Assembly: GCA_030998015.1 (NCBI GenBank)
Contig: JARWMV010000153.1
Span: forward strand, 1-34,069
Source of the DNA: Ceratorhiza oryzae-sativae
Lineage: Eukaryota > Basidiomycota > Agaricomycetes > Cantharellales > Ceratobasidiaceae
Length of the DNA stretch: 34,069 nucleotides
Reading direction: 5' to 3'
Shown here piece after piece: positions 7,830 through 16,822 of the stretch; the first letter of the stretch is position 1; the number at the start of each line of letters is the position of its first letter. Position numbers and translations under genes: made by a program. The notes under the pieces were generated by a model that saw only the letters and a program-made list of their open reading frames with translations, was not told the origin of the DNA and searched no databases.

Positions 7830-8521
7830 TTCTTTTTGTGCGTCCTAAATTGCACTCTGACCCGATATAGTTAAGATCGAATCATTGTCAACCACACGAA
7901 AGATGAGGCTGCCCTAGCCTGAAGCATGAGGCCGCATGCTAGTTAACGCTTTATTTTGGGGTTTCCAGACATGAACAAAAAAAAGTAATAAAACCTCGTT
8001 CCTTTTGATGGGAACGACGTAGTAGAGGTTGCTACCGAAGGGAGTTTGGTATTCACAACTCCTATAACCCAAATTTAACTTAGGGACCTACGCTACCGTG
8101 CTTGGTGGTGGAATCTCCAAGCGCAGTAAGTCTTCCAGGATGGAGATTAATCTTCATCTCTCCCTCCACAGTACTGACATAGTCAGTATTGGATAACCCT
8201 GGGGAAATTAGCCGTTCGGCAACGTCCTGATGGGTCCCTCAGGACTCCTCCCAACCACGATAAGTCCCCTAGCTGGGCCGGCTCCTCAAAGTCCATACGG
8301 CGGCGGGGTAGTTGCCATAATCTTGCCCCACCGCGCTCTTTGATCGCCCGAAGGGCGGCCTAAGCGCGGTGGCAGGACGGCAATGGGTGCTGCCCAACCC
8401 CGCCCCGCCTTAGTATTCAGGGGGGGGGAAATAAGGCGCGCTGAATCCCGGAAAACATGTTTTCCGGGATTCCTGGTCTTATCGGAGTCTGTGTCTAAAT
8501 TTAGGGGCTTGACAATCCCAT
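7830..8521. other. Non-coding region with palindromes, no gene recognised
   Basis: GC-containing intergenic DNA. A stretch at 8090-8130 (GCTACCGTGCTTGGTGGTGG) recurs at ~9650-9675. AAGTCTTCCAGGATGGAGAT at ~8128 recurs at ~24965. GTCCATACGGCGGCGG at ~8291 recurs at ~20149. A family B hairpin lies at 8334-8372 and GGAAAACATGTTTTCC at ~8450-8467. I saw no rRNA or tRNA signature and no credible ORF. Confidence 0.5.
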
Positions 8522-8594
8522 CGGGTCCTATCGGAATCGAACCGATATAATCCTAAGTGACGCTTAGGGGCTTTACCTATTAAGCTAACAACCC
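8522..8594 (-). tRNA. trnD: tRNA-Asp (GUC)
   Basis: Folds as a 73-nt cloverleaf on the minus strand. Acceptor GGGTTGT/AGGACCC (one G-G mismatch and one G-U), D arm GCTT-AATAGGTA-AAGC, anticodon stem CCTAA/TTAGG with loop GCGTCAC (anticodon GTC), variable ATTAT, T arm ATCGG-TTCGATT-CCGAT, discriminator G as usual for tRNA-Asp. The base before the anticodon is C rather than the near-universal U, which is odd. It has no sense neighbour within 700 bases other than nad4L. Confidence 0.85.
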
Positions 8595-8715
8595 TTATGT
8601 TTGAACTTTATACTTTCCTTTTCACCACCGCCCCATCCCTATGTCAAGTTAGCCCGACACAGGCGGCATAGTCCCTGCCTGCGTAATATTGTACTTGACC
8701 CGTAGCCTCTTCCCG

Positions 8716-9123
8716 TCCTCGCCCCCACAAATTGATGTCCGCCGGCGTTAGAGGGAATCCTAAAGATTCCCTCGTAGAAAATGACGACCGTTCGTCATTT
8801 TCAGCCGGCGGCTAAATATCGATATTATGCCGCGCACTAGCAATCGCAAACGGTTGCGATTGCTCACGTTGGTTGGTGGGACAAGTCCCACCAGCAACTA
8901 ACGCGCGCGGGCCTACGCAAAGCATCACCCCGCTAATCGATACCCCTGCCAAGACGTGCGCTAAAGCGCAGTTCTCTAGGCAGGGTGTAGATTTGCCTTC
9001 GCAAATCATCGATTAGTTGAGCCCTCCGCGCTTAGGCCGCCCTGCGGGCGATCAAAGAGCGCGGAGGGATTTGTAAGGAGCGTTCAGCGCTTAGGCCGCG
9101 CCTAAAGGCGCGATCAAAGAGCG
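8716..9123 (-). repeat. Compound cassette (A+E+B+B), inverted relative to the copies at 12857 and 24301
   Basis: Order on the minus strand: two family B hairpins, ACTAATCGATGATTTGCG, family E hairpin, GGGTGATGCTTTGCG, element A, then ACATCAATTTGT. Same order in the other two copies. Because copy 8 lacks the loop insertion, the nested palindrome was gained or lost within otherwise duplicated cassettes. Confidence 0.88.
8739..8910 (-). repeat. Element A copy 8
   Basis: Full minus copy inside a compound cassette (8716-9123) that recurs inverted at 12857-13317 and 24301-24761; this copy lacks the nested palindrome present in the other two. Confidence 0.97.
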
Positions 9124-10032
9124 GTGCCCAACTCCTGCCCCCCAAACATGTGCAGCTACGCTGCATTGTTTGAGGGGCATACGCCCCCCAATAAGGTAAT
9201 GGCCCCCCCCCCCCAATACGTTGGCCCGTAGGGCGTGCCTTACAGGCTTGGTAACGCATTGGGAGGCCATTGCCTTGTTGGGGGTCTACGATAAGTATTC
9301 TTATCGTGGTTGGGTCACGGTTGGGGTATAGGGGGTAGGGCCTCACCTGATTCCCAGGCGGGATAGATCAAAGCTGCTCTCATGCATTATTTTGATCATG
9401 ATGGAGGAGTTACGCGGTATTGCCCAGCTCCCCGCCTTCGGAAATTGACGTCTGCAAAAAAGTCAGTTGGTCTGACCAGATCAACTTCCGTCAATTATCC
9501 TTCGACTGGGCCCAGTGTACTCTAAATAGGGTTGGAAAGGGAAGGCTCACGTTCGATCGATCGCGGCTCTATTTAACAGATATAAGATCATTCACCCAAT
9601 ACCCGCCTTTATTCATAATCCCTAATTTCCCAGTCAGCAGGCTGACTGTGCTACCGCGCTTGGTGGTGGAATCACCACCAAATGGCCCCCTTTGCCCGTA
9701 ACTCCGCGCCCCATAATGGAGAATAACCTCCAACCCGGTAGCCTTTGGTAGATTCAATTTATTAGAAATAGTCTCATCACGGATAAAGATAATTTACATT
9801 CTGGATATCTCTGATGGTAAAAAGATAAAAAGGCCAGGCAGTAGGTGATTTCCATCCGTTTTTCCTGCTGAACATCTGTGATGGTCTGTAAGAAAAATGA
9901 ACGAAAAATGCATAGGCCGTGCGTGAAGATAAATGTAGAGCTCATCTAAAATTAGTCTGGCCTCTATCTCGGTCAACATCGTTCCGTGGTTTGCTTCCAT
10001 GCAAGATTTATAAAATCTTGCTGGACCTGTAT
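9124..10032. other. Repeat-rich non-coding stretch
   Basis: Holds a C hairpin (9139-9177) and a CCAATAAGGTAATGGCC.../GGCCATTGCCTTGTTGGG palindrome (9187-9287). A GATAAGTATTCTTATC hairpin lies near 9292. The segment 9437-9515 (ATTGACGTCTGCAAAAAAGT, then GTTGGTCTGACCAGATC) recurs at 26620-26678. A CCAGTCAGCAGGCTGACTG hairpin lies near 9630. 9700-9950 is AT-richer unique sequence. No credible gene seen. Confidence 0.5.
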
Positions 10033-10254
10033 CCGCCGGCGTTAGAGGGAATCCTCAGATGAGGTAGCCTTGACCATGAGTCTCATGGTCCAGGCTACCT
10101 CCCATAAAGATTCCCTCGTAGAAAATGACGACCGTTCGTCATTTTCAGCCGGCGGCTAAATATCGATATTATGCCGCGCACTAGCAATCGCAAACGGTTG
10201 CGATTGCTCACGTTGGTTGGTGGGACAAGTCCCACCAGCAACTAACGCGCGCGG
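10033..10254 (-). repeat. Element A copy 9 with nested palindrome in the last hairpin loop
   Basis: 222 bases: element A with a ~50-base palindrome (GAGGTAGCCTTGACCATGAG arm) inserted in the loop of hairpin 5. Equivalent to copy 17 in the inverted duplication. Confidence 0.97.
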
Positions 10255-10465
10255 GCCCCCGCTCTATCGGCTAAAATCTTAGGTGTAACCCAAGATTTCA
10301 GCCGCCCTGCCTAGAGAACTGCGCTTTAGCGCACGTCTTGGCAGGGGTAATAAAGCGGAGGGTCAACGACCCGTGGGCATTGTTAACGAGGCCGCGTTCG
10401 CGGCGAGCCGCGCGCACGCCAGGGCCGCCTTGGCAAGCCAAGGCGTTCGCAGGCGTGCACGGGTC

Positions 10466-10637
10466 CCGCCGGCGTTAGAGGGAATCCTAAAGATTCCCTC
10501 GTAGAAAATGACGACCGTTCGTCATTTTCAGCCGGCGGCTAAATATCGATATTATGCCGCGCACTAGCAATCGCAAACGGTTGCGATTGCTCACGTTGGT
10601 TGGTGGGACAAGTCCCACCAGCAACTAACGCGCGCGG
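10466..10637 (-). repeat. Element A copy 10
   Basis: Full minus copy without nested insert; equivalent to copy 16. Confidence 0.97.
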
Positions 10638-10639
10638 AC

Positions 10640-10765
10640 GCTAAACCACGGTTCGACTCAAGCTTCGGAGCCGTCTGTGTACGGCTTAAGCCGCACACAG
10701 ACGTCTCCTCTACAAGCGTGAAATTGTTGCACGTACGTGCAACAACTTCAGAGTAGTTGACACGA
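10640..10765 (-). repeat. Family G palindrome pair
   Basis: Two hairpins in a row: GTTGCACGTACGTGCAAC and GTCTGTGTGCGGCTTAAGCC with its complement, flanked by AAGCTTCGGAGCC. Other copies: 18675-18763, 19850-19908 (short), 23083-23173, 23679-23770 and 27649-27737. Confidence 0.88.
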
Positions 10766-10953
10766 GATAGGGTAGGGGAATTACTTTTTTCTTATCAGAA
10801 TAAAAAAGACAATAAAGTTCATTAAAACAAGGTAATGCCATAGTGTTAAAACTTACCCGATTGTACACCCTGTTCTTATGTCAGGCAATCGGTTAGAGGT
10901 TGTTGGAGCTGACAAGCAATAATTTTTGTATAAAACATACAAATGAAAAAGGT

Positions 10954-11125
10954 CCGCGCGCGTTAGTTGCTGGTGGGACTTGTCCCACCAACCAACGTGA
11001 GCAATCGCAACCGTTTGCGATTGCTAGTGCGCGGCATAATATCGATATTTAGCCGCCGGCTGAAAATGACGAACGGTCGTCATTTTCTACGAGGGAATCT
11101 TTAGGATTCCCTCTAACGCCGGCGG
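10954..11125 (+). repeat. Element A copy 11
   Basis: Full plus copy directly abutting family F copy 2. The bases 10781-10950 before it are AT-rich; GTAATGCCATAGTG and GCAATCGGTTAGAGG were noted but no gene assigned. Confidence 0.97.
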
Positions 11126-11376
11126 GACCCGTGCACGCCTGCGAACGCCTTGGCTTAAGCCAAGCAAGCTTGGCTCATATTGACCTTAAGGTCAATGTAA
11201 GCCAAGGCGGCCCTGGCGTGCGCGCGGCGTCTGATTCCGAGGTACCCTGGAACTGAAAGTTCCAGGGTACCTCGCAATACCTCGCCGCGAACGCGGCCTC
11301 GATAACCATACCCACGGGTCAACAGCATGTATTTATATATAAATACAATGCTGGTTGACCCTAAGCGGGGGTATGA
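11126..11376 (+). repeat. Family F copy 2
   Basis: Full-length copy joined without spacer to element A, as at 15963/15964, 25324/25325 and 29296/29297. Confidence 0.92.
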
Positions 11377-11599
11377 ATAATTCCTTGTTCAAATCTCAAA
11401 ATTACATTAGCATTTTTCCCTCTGGGGCCATCATCCCTTTCGGGCCCTTCGGGGCATGTGATGATGAATGGCAGTTGACCCCCCAAACTGATGCAGCTAT
11501 GCTGCATTGTTTGGGGGGGTAATGGCACTCCCAATACGCTGGCCCGTAGGGCGTGCCTTACAGGCTTGGTAACGCATTGGGAGGCCGTTGCTTTTCGCA

Positions 11600-11897
11600 T
11601 ATGGAGTTCTGGCTAGGAGGGGATTTAAGCCAATTTTGTATTTCATCATGGGGTTCATCTCAGTAGCCAACAATTCTTGTAACACAGAAATTGAATAAGC
11701 GGGTATTATGATTACATAACCCCGCCGGGAGCCGGCGGATACGCGGCCTCCAGTAGCTAGAGGTATTGCGAGGTAGCCTGGACCCCCGAGGTTCCAGGCT
11801 ACCTCGGAATCAAAGTCCTTATGGCCGCGGGTTTGTTTAAGTAACATTTTAACCCGAACTTATCATTTAAGACAGTAACTAAAAGAGTTACTTCTTC
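11600..11897 (-). pseudogene. LAGLIDADG HEG C-terminal fragment
   Basis: The minus strand gives KEEVTLLVTVLNDKFGLKCY (11897-11840). A repeat with arms GAGGTAGCCTGGACC/GGTTCCAGGCTACCTC (about 11720-11830) follows, then RGYVIIIPAYSISVLQELLA and TEMNPMMKYKIGL. This is the C-terminal half of the HEG family at 20445-21690, which normally ends at KIGL plus stop. Here the stop is missing and the frame runs into foreign sequence. It may be the missing 3' half of the HEG whose 5' half lies at 14000-14524: that one breaks at SFT, just before the EEV-type segment. Confidence 0.78.
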
Positions 11898-12520
11898 TTT
11901 CTAACGCGCTCTTTGATCGCCCGAAGGGCGGCCTGAGCGGGGGGCTCGTCTTGTGGCGCGCATTGCAATCATTGGGGAGCAGCTGAAAGGGAAGAGAGAG
12001 AACTCCTACCCTAACCCTGTCGTCAGCGTGTACAAGTACACGCTGCTAGGGAACCTCTTCCCCTCCGCGCTCTTTGATCGCCCGCAGGGCGGCCTAAGCG
12101 CGGAGGGCTAGAGGATGCCCGTAGACCCCCAATGATGCAATTAGGGGCCACTTAAAATAGCAAAGCTATTTTAGAGGCCCCGTAATTGCTTCATTTGGGG
12201 GGTGGATGCCCCCCAAACAATGCAGCGTAGCTGCACATGTTTGGGGGGCACTAGGGCCCAAAACCACCGTAAAGGTGCATTCGGTCGTCCCCAGCGCGGC
12301 GGGCGTCTGATTCCGAGGTACCCTGGAACTTAAAGTTCCAGGGTACCTCGCAATACCTCGCCGAGAATCGATGATTTGCCCTGGCAAATCTACATCGATT
12401 CTCGAGGGTAATAATAGAGGAGATATTCGAAGAGAAGGTAGCACATTGGCTAACATATTTACAATGTTACAAGCAAAAAGCATTATTGTTGTTTTCATCT
12501 CTTTTATTTTATTCTCCGCA
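11898..12520. other. Repeat cluster (families B, D, C) with short HEG-like 5' fragment
   Basis: B hairpins at 11906-11943 and 12065-12108; the direct repeat CTCCTACCCTAACCCTGTCG (also at 13559). Family D block at 12118-12247: TAAAATAGCAAAGCTATTTTA nested inside AATGATGCAATTAGGGGCC plus a C hairpin, repeated at 18021-18152 and 30984-31112. The minus strand at ~12435-12400 reads PSLRISPLLL, like the start of the HEGs at 22005 and 30846 (SLRIF), so a 5' remnant of that gene type may be here. Confidence 0.6.
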
Positions 12521-12522
12521 CA

Positions 12523-12705
12523 TTAATTTACTAAAATAGTATTAAAGCTCACAAATCCTACGATCCACCATGGGTTTGGTAAAACTATGCTTGTGTATTT
12601 AATTACAGGAGTTAAAATTAATTCAAGTAACGCACCGTAGATAGATGTGACTGATTCTAATGTTTCAGCTTCTAAGGGTCTATTTAAACAATCCGTCGCC
12701 GGTGA
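12523..12705 (-). pseudogene. LAGLIDADG_1-type HEG fragment
   Basis: The minus strand reads LNRPLEAETLESVTSIYGAL, then LELILTPVIKYTSIVLPNPW, then WIVGFV and unrelated residues to a TAA at 12523. PNPWWIVGFV is the beginning of the first LAGLIDADG helix (usually ...GFVDGEGSF), cut just before the catalytic acid. A parallel fragment (RPLEPETLNSITGIYGK; SPWWVIGFISG) lies at 15483-15791, so at least two copies of this gene were broken. Confidence 0.7.
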
Positions 12706-13073
12706 CCCCCAATGATTGCAATGCGCGCCACAAAACTTGTGGCGCCAGCGCGGCCGGCGTCTGATTCCGACGGAATCAGACGCCGCGCGCACGCCAGGGC
12801 CGCCTTGGCTTAAGCCAGGGCGTTCGCAGGCGTGCTCGGGTCAAAAAGCTATTTCTCTAACGCTCTTTGATCGCGCCTTTAGGCGCGGCCTAAGCGCTGA
12901 ACGCTCCTTACAAATCCCTCCGCGCTCTTTGATCGCCCGCAGGGCGGCCTAAGCGCGGAGGGCTCAACTAATCGATGATTTGCGAAGGCAAATCTACACC
13001 CTGCCTAGAGAACTGCGCTTTAGCGCACGTCTTGGCAGGGGTATCGATTAGCGGGGTGATGCTTTGCGTAGGC
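12706..13073. other. Repeat cluster of B, E and small palindromes
   Basis: Contains GCGCGCCACAAAACTTGTGG hairpins, CTGATTCCGACGGAATCAG, an F-like GTCTGATTCC...GTGCTCGGGT end, B hairpins at 12859-12902 and 12918-12960, and an E hairpin at 13000-13041. No gene. Confidence 0.7.
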
Positions 13074-13317
13074 CCGCGCGCGTTAGTTGCTGGTGGGACT
13101 TGTCCCACCAACCAACGTGAGCAATCGCAACCGTTTGCGATTGCTAGTGCGCGGCATAATATCGATATTTAGCCGCCGGCTGAAAATGACGAACGGTCGT
13201 CATTTTCTACGAGGGAATCTTTATGGGAGGTAGCCTGGACCATGAGACTCATGGTCAAGGCTACCTCATCTGAGGATTCCCTCTAACGCCGGCGGACATC
13301 AATTTGTAGGGGCGAGG
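12857..13317 (+). repeat. Compound cassette (B+B+E+A), direct copy of 24301-24761
   Basis: About 460 bases, nearly identical to 24301-24761; one G is missing in the latter after the E hairpin. The inverted third copy is at 8716-9123. Confidence 0.9.
13074..13295 (+). repeat. Element A copy 12 with nested palindrome
   Basis: 222 bases, plus; nested GGAGGTAGCCTGGACCATGA palindrome in the loop of hairpin 5. Confidence 0.97.
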
Positions 13318-13821
13318 ATAGAAGTTAGCAGAGGATATAAATCAAACGCCCGCCTACTGCCCCCCAAACATGTGCAGCTACGCTGCATTGTTTGAGGGGC
13401 ATCCTTAGGAGTCCCCTGCCGCCCACGGCCGCTTTAGCGATCTACCGGCAAAAAGTCCTAGGTATAATTAATTGTACCTAGGCTTTTTGCAGGGGAGTTT
13501 ACTTCTTCTTTCTAACGCGCTCTTTTATCGCCCGAAGGGCGGCCTAAGCGCTGAGATCTCCTACCCTAACCCTGTCGTCAGCGTGTACAAGTACACGCTG
13601 CTAGGGAACCTCTTCCCCTCCGCGCTCTTTGATCGCCCGCAGGGCGGCCTAAGCGCGGAGGGCTCCCACTAATCGATGATTTGCGAAGGCAAATCTACAC
13701 CCTGCCTAGAGAACTGCGCTTTAGCGCACGTCTTGGCAGGGGTATCGATTAGCGGGGGCCTGTAAGGGAAGAGTCCGATTTGGCGCAAATCGGGGGTCAA
13801 GAATCGGTGCTTTGCGAAGGC
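13318..13821. other. Repeat cluster, no gene
   Basis: C hairpin 13359-13398. A GCAAAAAGTCCTAGG...CCTAGGCTTTTTGC palindrome spans 13448-13492. B hairpins lie at 13517-13553 and 13621-13662, an E hairpin at 13701-13741, and ATCGATGATTTGCG/ATCGATTAG remnants are present. The order B-E-A parallels the compound cassettes. A short ORF here is made of repeats only. Confidence 0.65.
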
Positions 13822-13993
13822 CCGCGCGCGTTAGTTGCTGGTGGGACTTGTCCCACCAACCAACGTGAGCAATCGCAACCGTTTGCGATTGCTAGTGCGC
13901 GGCATAATATCGATATTTAGCCGCCGGCTGAAAATGACGAACGGTCGTCATTTTCTACGAGGGAATCTTTAGGATTCCCTCTAACGCCGGCGG
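13822..13993 (+). repeat. Element A copy 13
   Basis: Full plus copy; its right end lies in the code of the HEG at 14000-14524, right after SFT. Confidence 0.97.
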
Positions 13994-13999
13994 GCGTCG

Positions 14000-14524
14000 A
14001 TTCTGTGGGGAAAGTAAATGATTCTGTACAAAGAGTAACTCTTTGACTTGATTTACAAAAACTACCATCGTCGCATAGCCAATAAGCTAAAGATATAGGA
14101 GTAAGTAGATCACTTACCCGTGCCCGCCTACGATCGCAGCTATAAGCTGCGGCCCTGGCGTGCGCGGGTCATATAACTCATTAAAGCAAGGTAATGCACA
14201 GGTTGTAAATGTGACTCTAGCATAGATTTTACCGGTTCGTTTATCAGGAAGTCGATTACTTGTTTGGGGGGCTGATTGACAGTAACTTTTAAATAAATCG
14301 TAGAGATGGAAAAGATAAGTCTCATGAACAAGTCCCTGTTCGAAGCATAAACACGCATTTACACTTCTTTTTTGTTTTCGAGCATAAAGGTCTCCCAATA
14401 GTAGACCAACCAATATGGCCTTTAAATCAGCAGATAAAGAAAAAAGTGATCGTTCTTCTTTTGTCATAATTTTTCGGCTAAGAGGAGAAAAAGTGTGAAA
14501 TTGTGATTTTGTAATATTTCTCAT
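14000..14524 (-). pseudogene. LAGLIDADG HEG, N-terminal two thirds, interrupted
   Basis: Starts MRNITKSQFHTF; KEERSLFSLSADLKAILVG then LLLGDLYARKQKRSVNAC carries the first LAGLIDADG motif (LLLGDLY, D presumed catalytic). Next come FEQGLVHETYLFHLYDLF, LPDKRTGKIYARVTF and LPCFNELYD. A partial family I element (14116-~14160) replaces about 20 codons; then SDLLTPISLAYWLCDDGSFC follows with the second motif (CDDGS), then RVTLCTESFT. The reading stops at element A copy 13. The expected 3' end may be the fragment at 11600-11897. This copy shows the uninterrupted LGDLY site that another HEG occupies at 22006. Confidence 0.85.
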
Positions 14525-14591
14525 TTAAAAATTAAAAAGGTGAAAACACGAGTTATGTTGTTTTGAATACCCTATTTGCCACACAATTTAT

Positions 14592-14816
14592 GACCCGTGC
14601 ACGCCTGCGAACGCCTTGGCTTAAGCCAAGGCGGCCCTGGCGTGCGCGCGGCGTCTGATTCCTAGGTACCCTGGAACTGAAAGTTCCAGGGTACCTCGCA
14701 ATACCTCGCCGCGAACGCGGCCTCGATAACCATACCCACGGGTCGTTGACCCTCCGCTTATCGGCTGAAATCTTGGGTTACACCTAAGATTTCAGCCGAT
14801 AAGCGGGGGTATGATT
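14592..14816 (+). repeat. Family F variant copy 3
   Basis: F with a shortened 5' part (TTGGCTTAAGCCAAGG) and with the CGGCTGAAATCTTGGG hairpin replacing the ATG-TATTTATATATAAATA palindrome near the end. Confidence 0.88.
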
Positions 14817-15165
14817 CAGGCGATTATAGGACTCAAAACTTTCTTCAAATTTTAGGAATCTGACCTAACTTTGGAATCGTCTACATCTCTATACGGAGAA
14901 CAATAGAATCCAAAGGTCCGGTTTCTTCCATATCTGGATAGAAGTAAAGCTCAAATCGACTTCCCGGCTGAGGAGTCCATCACTGGAGCCCTCGGAGACA
15001 GAAAGACCAATCTTGGAACCCCGGACCTAAAAGTTGGCTTGTCTTCCTAAATGGATATTTATCATTAGGAGACAACTCAGAAATAAACTTTTAAAAAAAG
15101 TTAGCCTCGTAACTAAGATTAGTTTCAAATAATTTATTTTTAAGGATAAAAACTTGAATTACTAT
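14817..15165. other. Unassigned unique segment
   Basis: About 350 bases free of the repeat families. On the minus strand there is a short open stretch (PNDKYPFRKTSQLLGPGFQD) with nearby stops, and GGTCCGGGGTTCC / GGAACCCCGGACC-like complementarity around 14916 and 15018. It may be intron structure. I recognise neither a gene nor an RNA. Confidence 0.35.
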
Positions 15166-15172
15166 TTCTACC

Positions 15173-15284
15173 TCGTCTGTGGTCTTGTTCCAGGAACACG
15201 ACCGCAGACTTCTGCCCCCCAAACATGTGCAGCTACGCTGCCCGGAGCCTGTGGGCGGCTAAAGCCGCCCACAGTCGAGGTTAT
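15173..15284. repeat. Family J composite (two hairpins plus C arm)
   Basis: GTCTGTGGTCTTGTTCCAGG.../CGACCGCAGAC hairpin, half of a C hairpin, and CCTGTGGGCGGC/GCCGCCCACAG. The block recurs at 17555-17681, there with a complete C hairpin, so this copy has lost part of C. GTCTGTGGTCGTGTTCC... also occurs alone at 18590-18622. Confidence 0.82.
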
Positions 15285-15482
15285 CATTTTCCAGAAACAA
15301 ACCCGGAGATCCACATAGGATAAGGTATATTTCCATCTGGACCACCATGCAACTGGACCACCATGCAACTGGACCAGTTGAAACCATACTCTGGTCTCTC
15401 TACTGACCCCCAAACATGTGCAGCTACGCTGCATTGTTTGAGGGGCAGTAGCCCCCCAATAATGTAATCATTGGGGGTCTAC
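15285..15482. other. Short unique segment with tandem triplet and C hairpin
   Basis: Holds a short direct repeat (CCACCATGCAACTGGA twice, ~15343-15372) and a C hairpin with extension (15406-15478). No gene. Confidence 0.45.
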
Positions 15483-15791
15483 AGGGACAACATTTGTGAA
15501 CGCTATTTTCAATTCTTCAGGCAAACCTTTATTTAGATTGTCCGGATATAAACCCAATAACCCACCAAGGACTTGGAATAGTTACACTAGAATACTTTAC
15601 AACAGGCGGTAAGATTAACAATGACCTCCCAATGCGTTACCAAGCCTGTAAGGCCAACGTATTGGGAGGGCCATTACCCCCCCAAACAATGCAGCATAGC
15701 TGCATCAGTTTGGGGGGTCAATGGTAGTTTTCCGTAAATCCCTGTGATAGAGTTTAATGTCTCGGGTTCTAATGGTCTGTTAAGATAGTTT
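15483..15791 (-). pseudogene. LAGLIDADG_1-type HEG fragments
   Basis: The minus strand reads NYLNRPLEPETLNSITGIYGK (~15790-15730). A repeat block with a C hairpin (15625-15720) follows, then ILPPVVKYSSVTIPSPWWVI with GFISG (~15620-15555), then in another frame NKGLPEELKIAFTNVV (~15535-15485). The first two parts correspond to the fragment at 12523-12705. The last part resembles the inter-domain stretch of LAGLIDADG_1 enzymes (..SLNLGLSDELK.AFPNV..), implying that the whole first catalytic domain is deleted between them. Element A copy 14 adjoins the 5' side. Confidence 0.68.
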
Positions 15792-15963
15792 CCGCGCGCG
15801 TTAGTTGCTGGTGGGACTTGTCCCACCAACCAACGTGAGCAATCGCAACCGTTTGCGATTGCTAGTGCGCGGCATAATATCGATATTTAGCCGCCGGCTG
15901 AAAATGACGAACGGTCGTCATTTTCTACGAGGGAATCTTTAGGATTCCCTCTAACGCCGGCGG
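15792..15963 (+). repeat. Element A copy 14
   Basis: Full plus copy, directly joined to family F copy 4. Confidence 0.97.
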
Positions 15964-16214
15964 GACCCGTGCACGCCTGCGAACGCCTTGGCTTAAGCCA
16001 AGCAAGCTTGGCTCATATTGACCTTAAGGTCAATGTAAGCCAAGGCGGCCCTGGCGTGCGCGCGGCGTCTGATTCCGAGGTACCCTGGAACTTAAAGTTC
16101 CAGGGTACCTCGCAATACCTCGCCGCGAACGCGGCCTCGATATCCATACCCACGGGTCAACAGCATGTATTTATATATAAATACAATGCTGGTTGACCCT
16201 AAGCGGGGGTATGA
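15964..16214 (+). repeat. Family F copy 4
   Basis: Full-length copy lying between elements A 14 and 15, with only 34 bases of HEG code left before copy 15. Confidence 0.92.
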
Positions 16215-16822
16215 AACAGCTCTCATGAAACCTTCCACAGAAAGATGTCCGCGCGCGTTAGTTGCTGGTGGGACTTGTCCCACCAACCAACGTGAGCAAT
16301 CGCAACCGTTTGCGATTGCTAGTGCGCGGCATAATATCGATATTTAGCCGCCGGCTGAAAATGACGAACGGTCGTCATTTTCTACGAGGGAATCTTTAGG
16401 ATTCCCTCTAACGCCGGCGGACAGAACATATCAAAAACAATTAAAAATATAAAGAAACTATTTCTTTTTGAGGTCAATAAAGGGAATAGTTTAAAATGTT
16501 GAACAATAATTTCGAGATCCCTTTTAGAATATACAGCATAATACGCGTCTTTACTTCTTAAAGTGACTGTACCTACCCCAAAGAATTCTTTTAAACTGAC
16601 AAGTAGATCATACTCTCTAGCATGCATGTGAAGACAAAATTGGGGTTTTAGTTCGAAACCTAGTTTTCTCCCACTTTTTTTTGTAATAGTGAAACCAAAA
16701 TAGCCCTCAGCATCCACTAGACCTGTAACAGCCCAAGGATCTAATTTACCCGAGTAAGAAGATGTATGGTAAGAAGCTCTATTACCGGAGTTGAGCCCAA
16801 GATTATGTTTAACTGATCTTGT
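16215..16822 (-). pseudogene. LAGLIDADG HEG in frame with nad6, split by element A
   Basis: Continues the nad6 frame after the TGA at 16825-16823. A serine- and asparagine-rich linker ending in SYHTSSYSGKLDPW is followed by AVTGLVDAEGYFGF, the first LAGLIDADG motif of LAGLIDADG_1 enzymes. Then come KPQFCLHMHAREYDLL, FFGVGTVTLRSKDAYYAVYS and FPLLTSKRNSF. No other stop occurs to 16421, where element A copy 15 begins. After it HLSVEGFMRAVS (16248-16215) matches the family's EHLT.EG segment; family F copy 4 then ends it. The second domain is missing. If UGA codes for Trp, nad6 and this domain form one ORF. Confidence 0.85.
16249..16420 (+). repeat. Element A copy 15
   Basis: Full plus copy splitting the nad6-linked HEG between VFDMF and HLSVEGF. 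Flanked by TGT/ACA on the two sides. Confidence 0.97.

Larger units (their letters stand above)
9955..10780 (-). repeat. 826-bp inverted duplication, left copy
   Basis: The reverse complement matches 18643-19468 base for base wherever compared (position sum 29423). It spans a TCCAGCAAGATTTTATAAAT hairpin, element A with nested insert (copy 9), cassette F', element A (copy 10) and family G. The sequence diverges abruptly at both ends. Confidence 0.92.

Noticed and set aside
8050..8500. GC-rich region considered as rRNA
   Set aside because: No conserved SSU or LSU motif was found on either strand (for example the 530-loop, decoding site or sarcin-ricin loop sequences).
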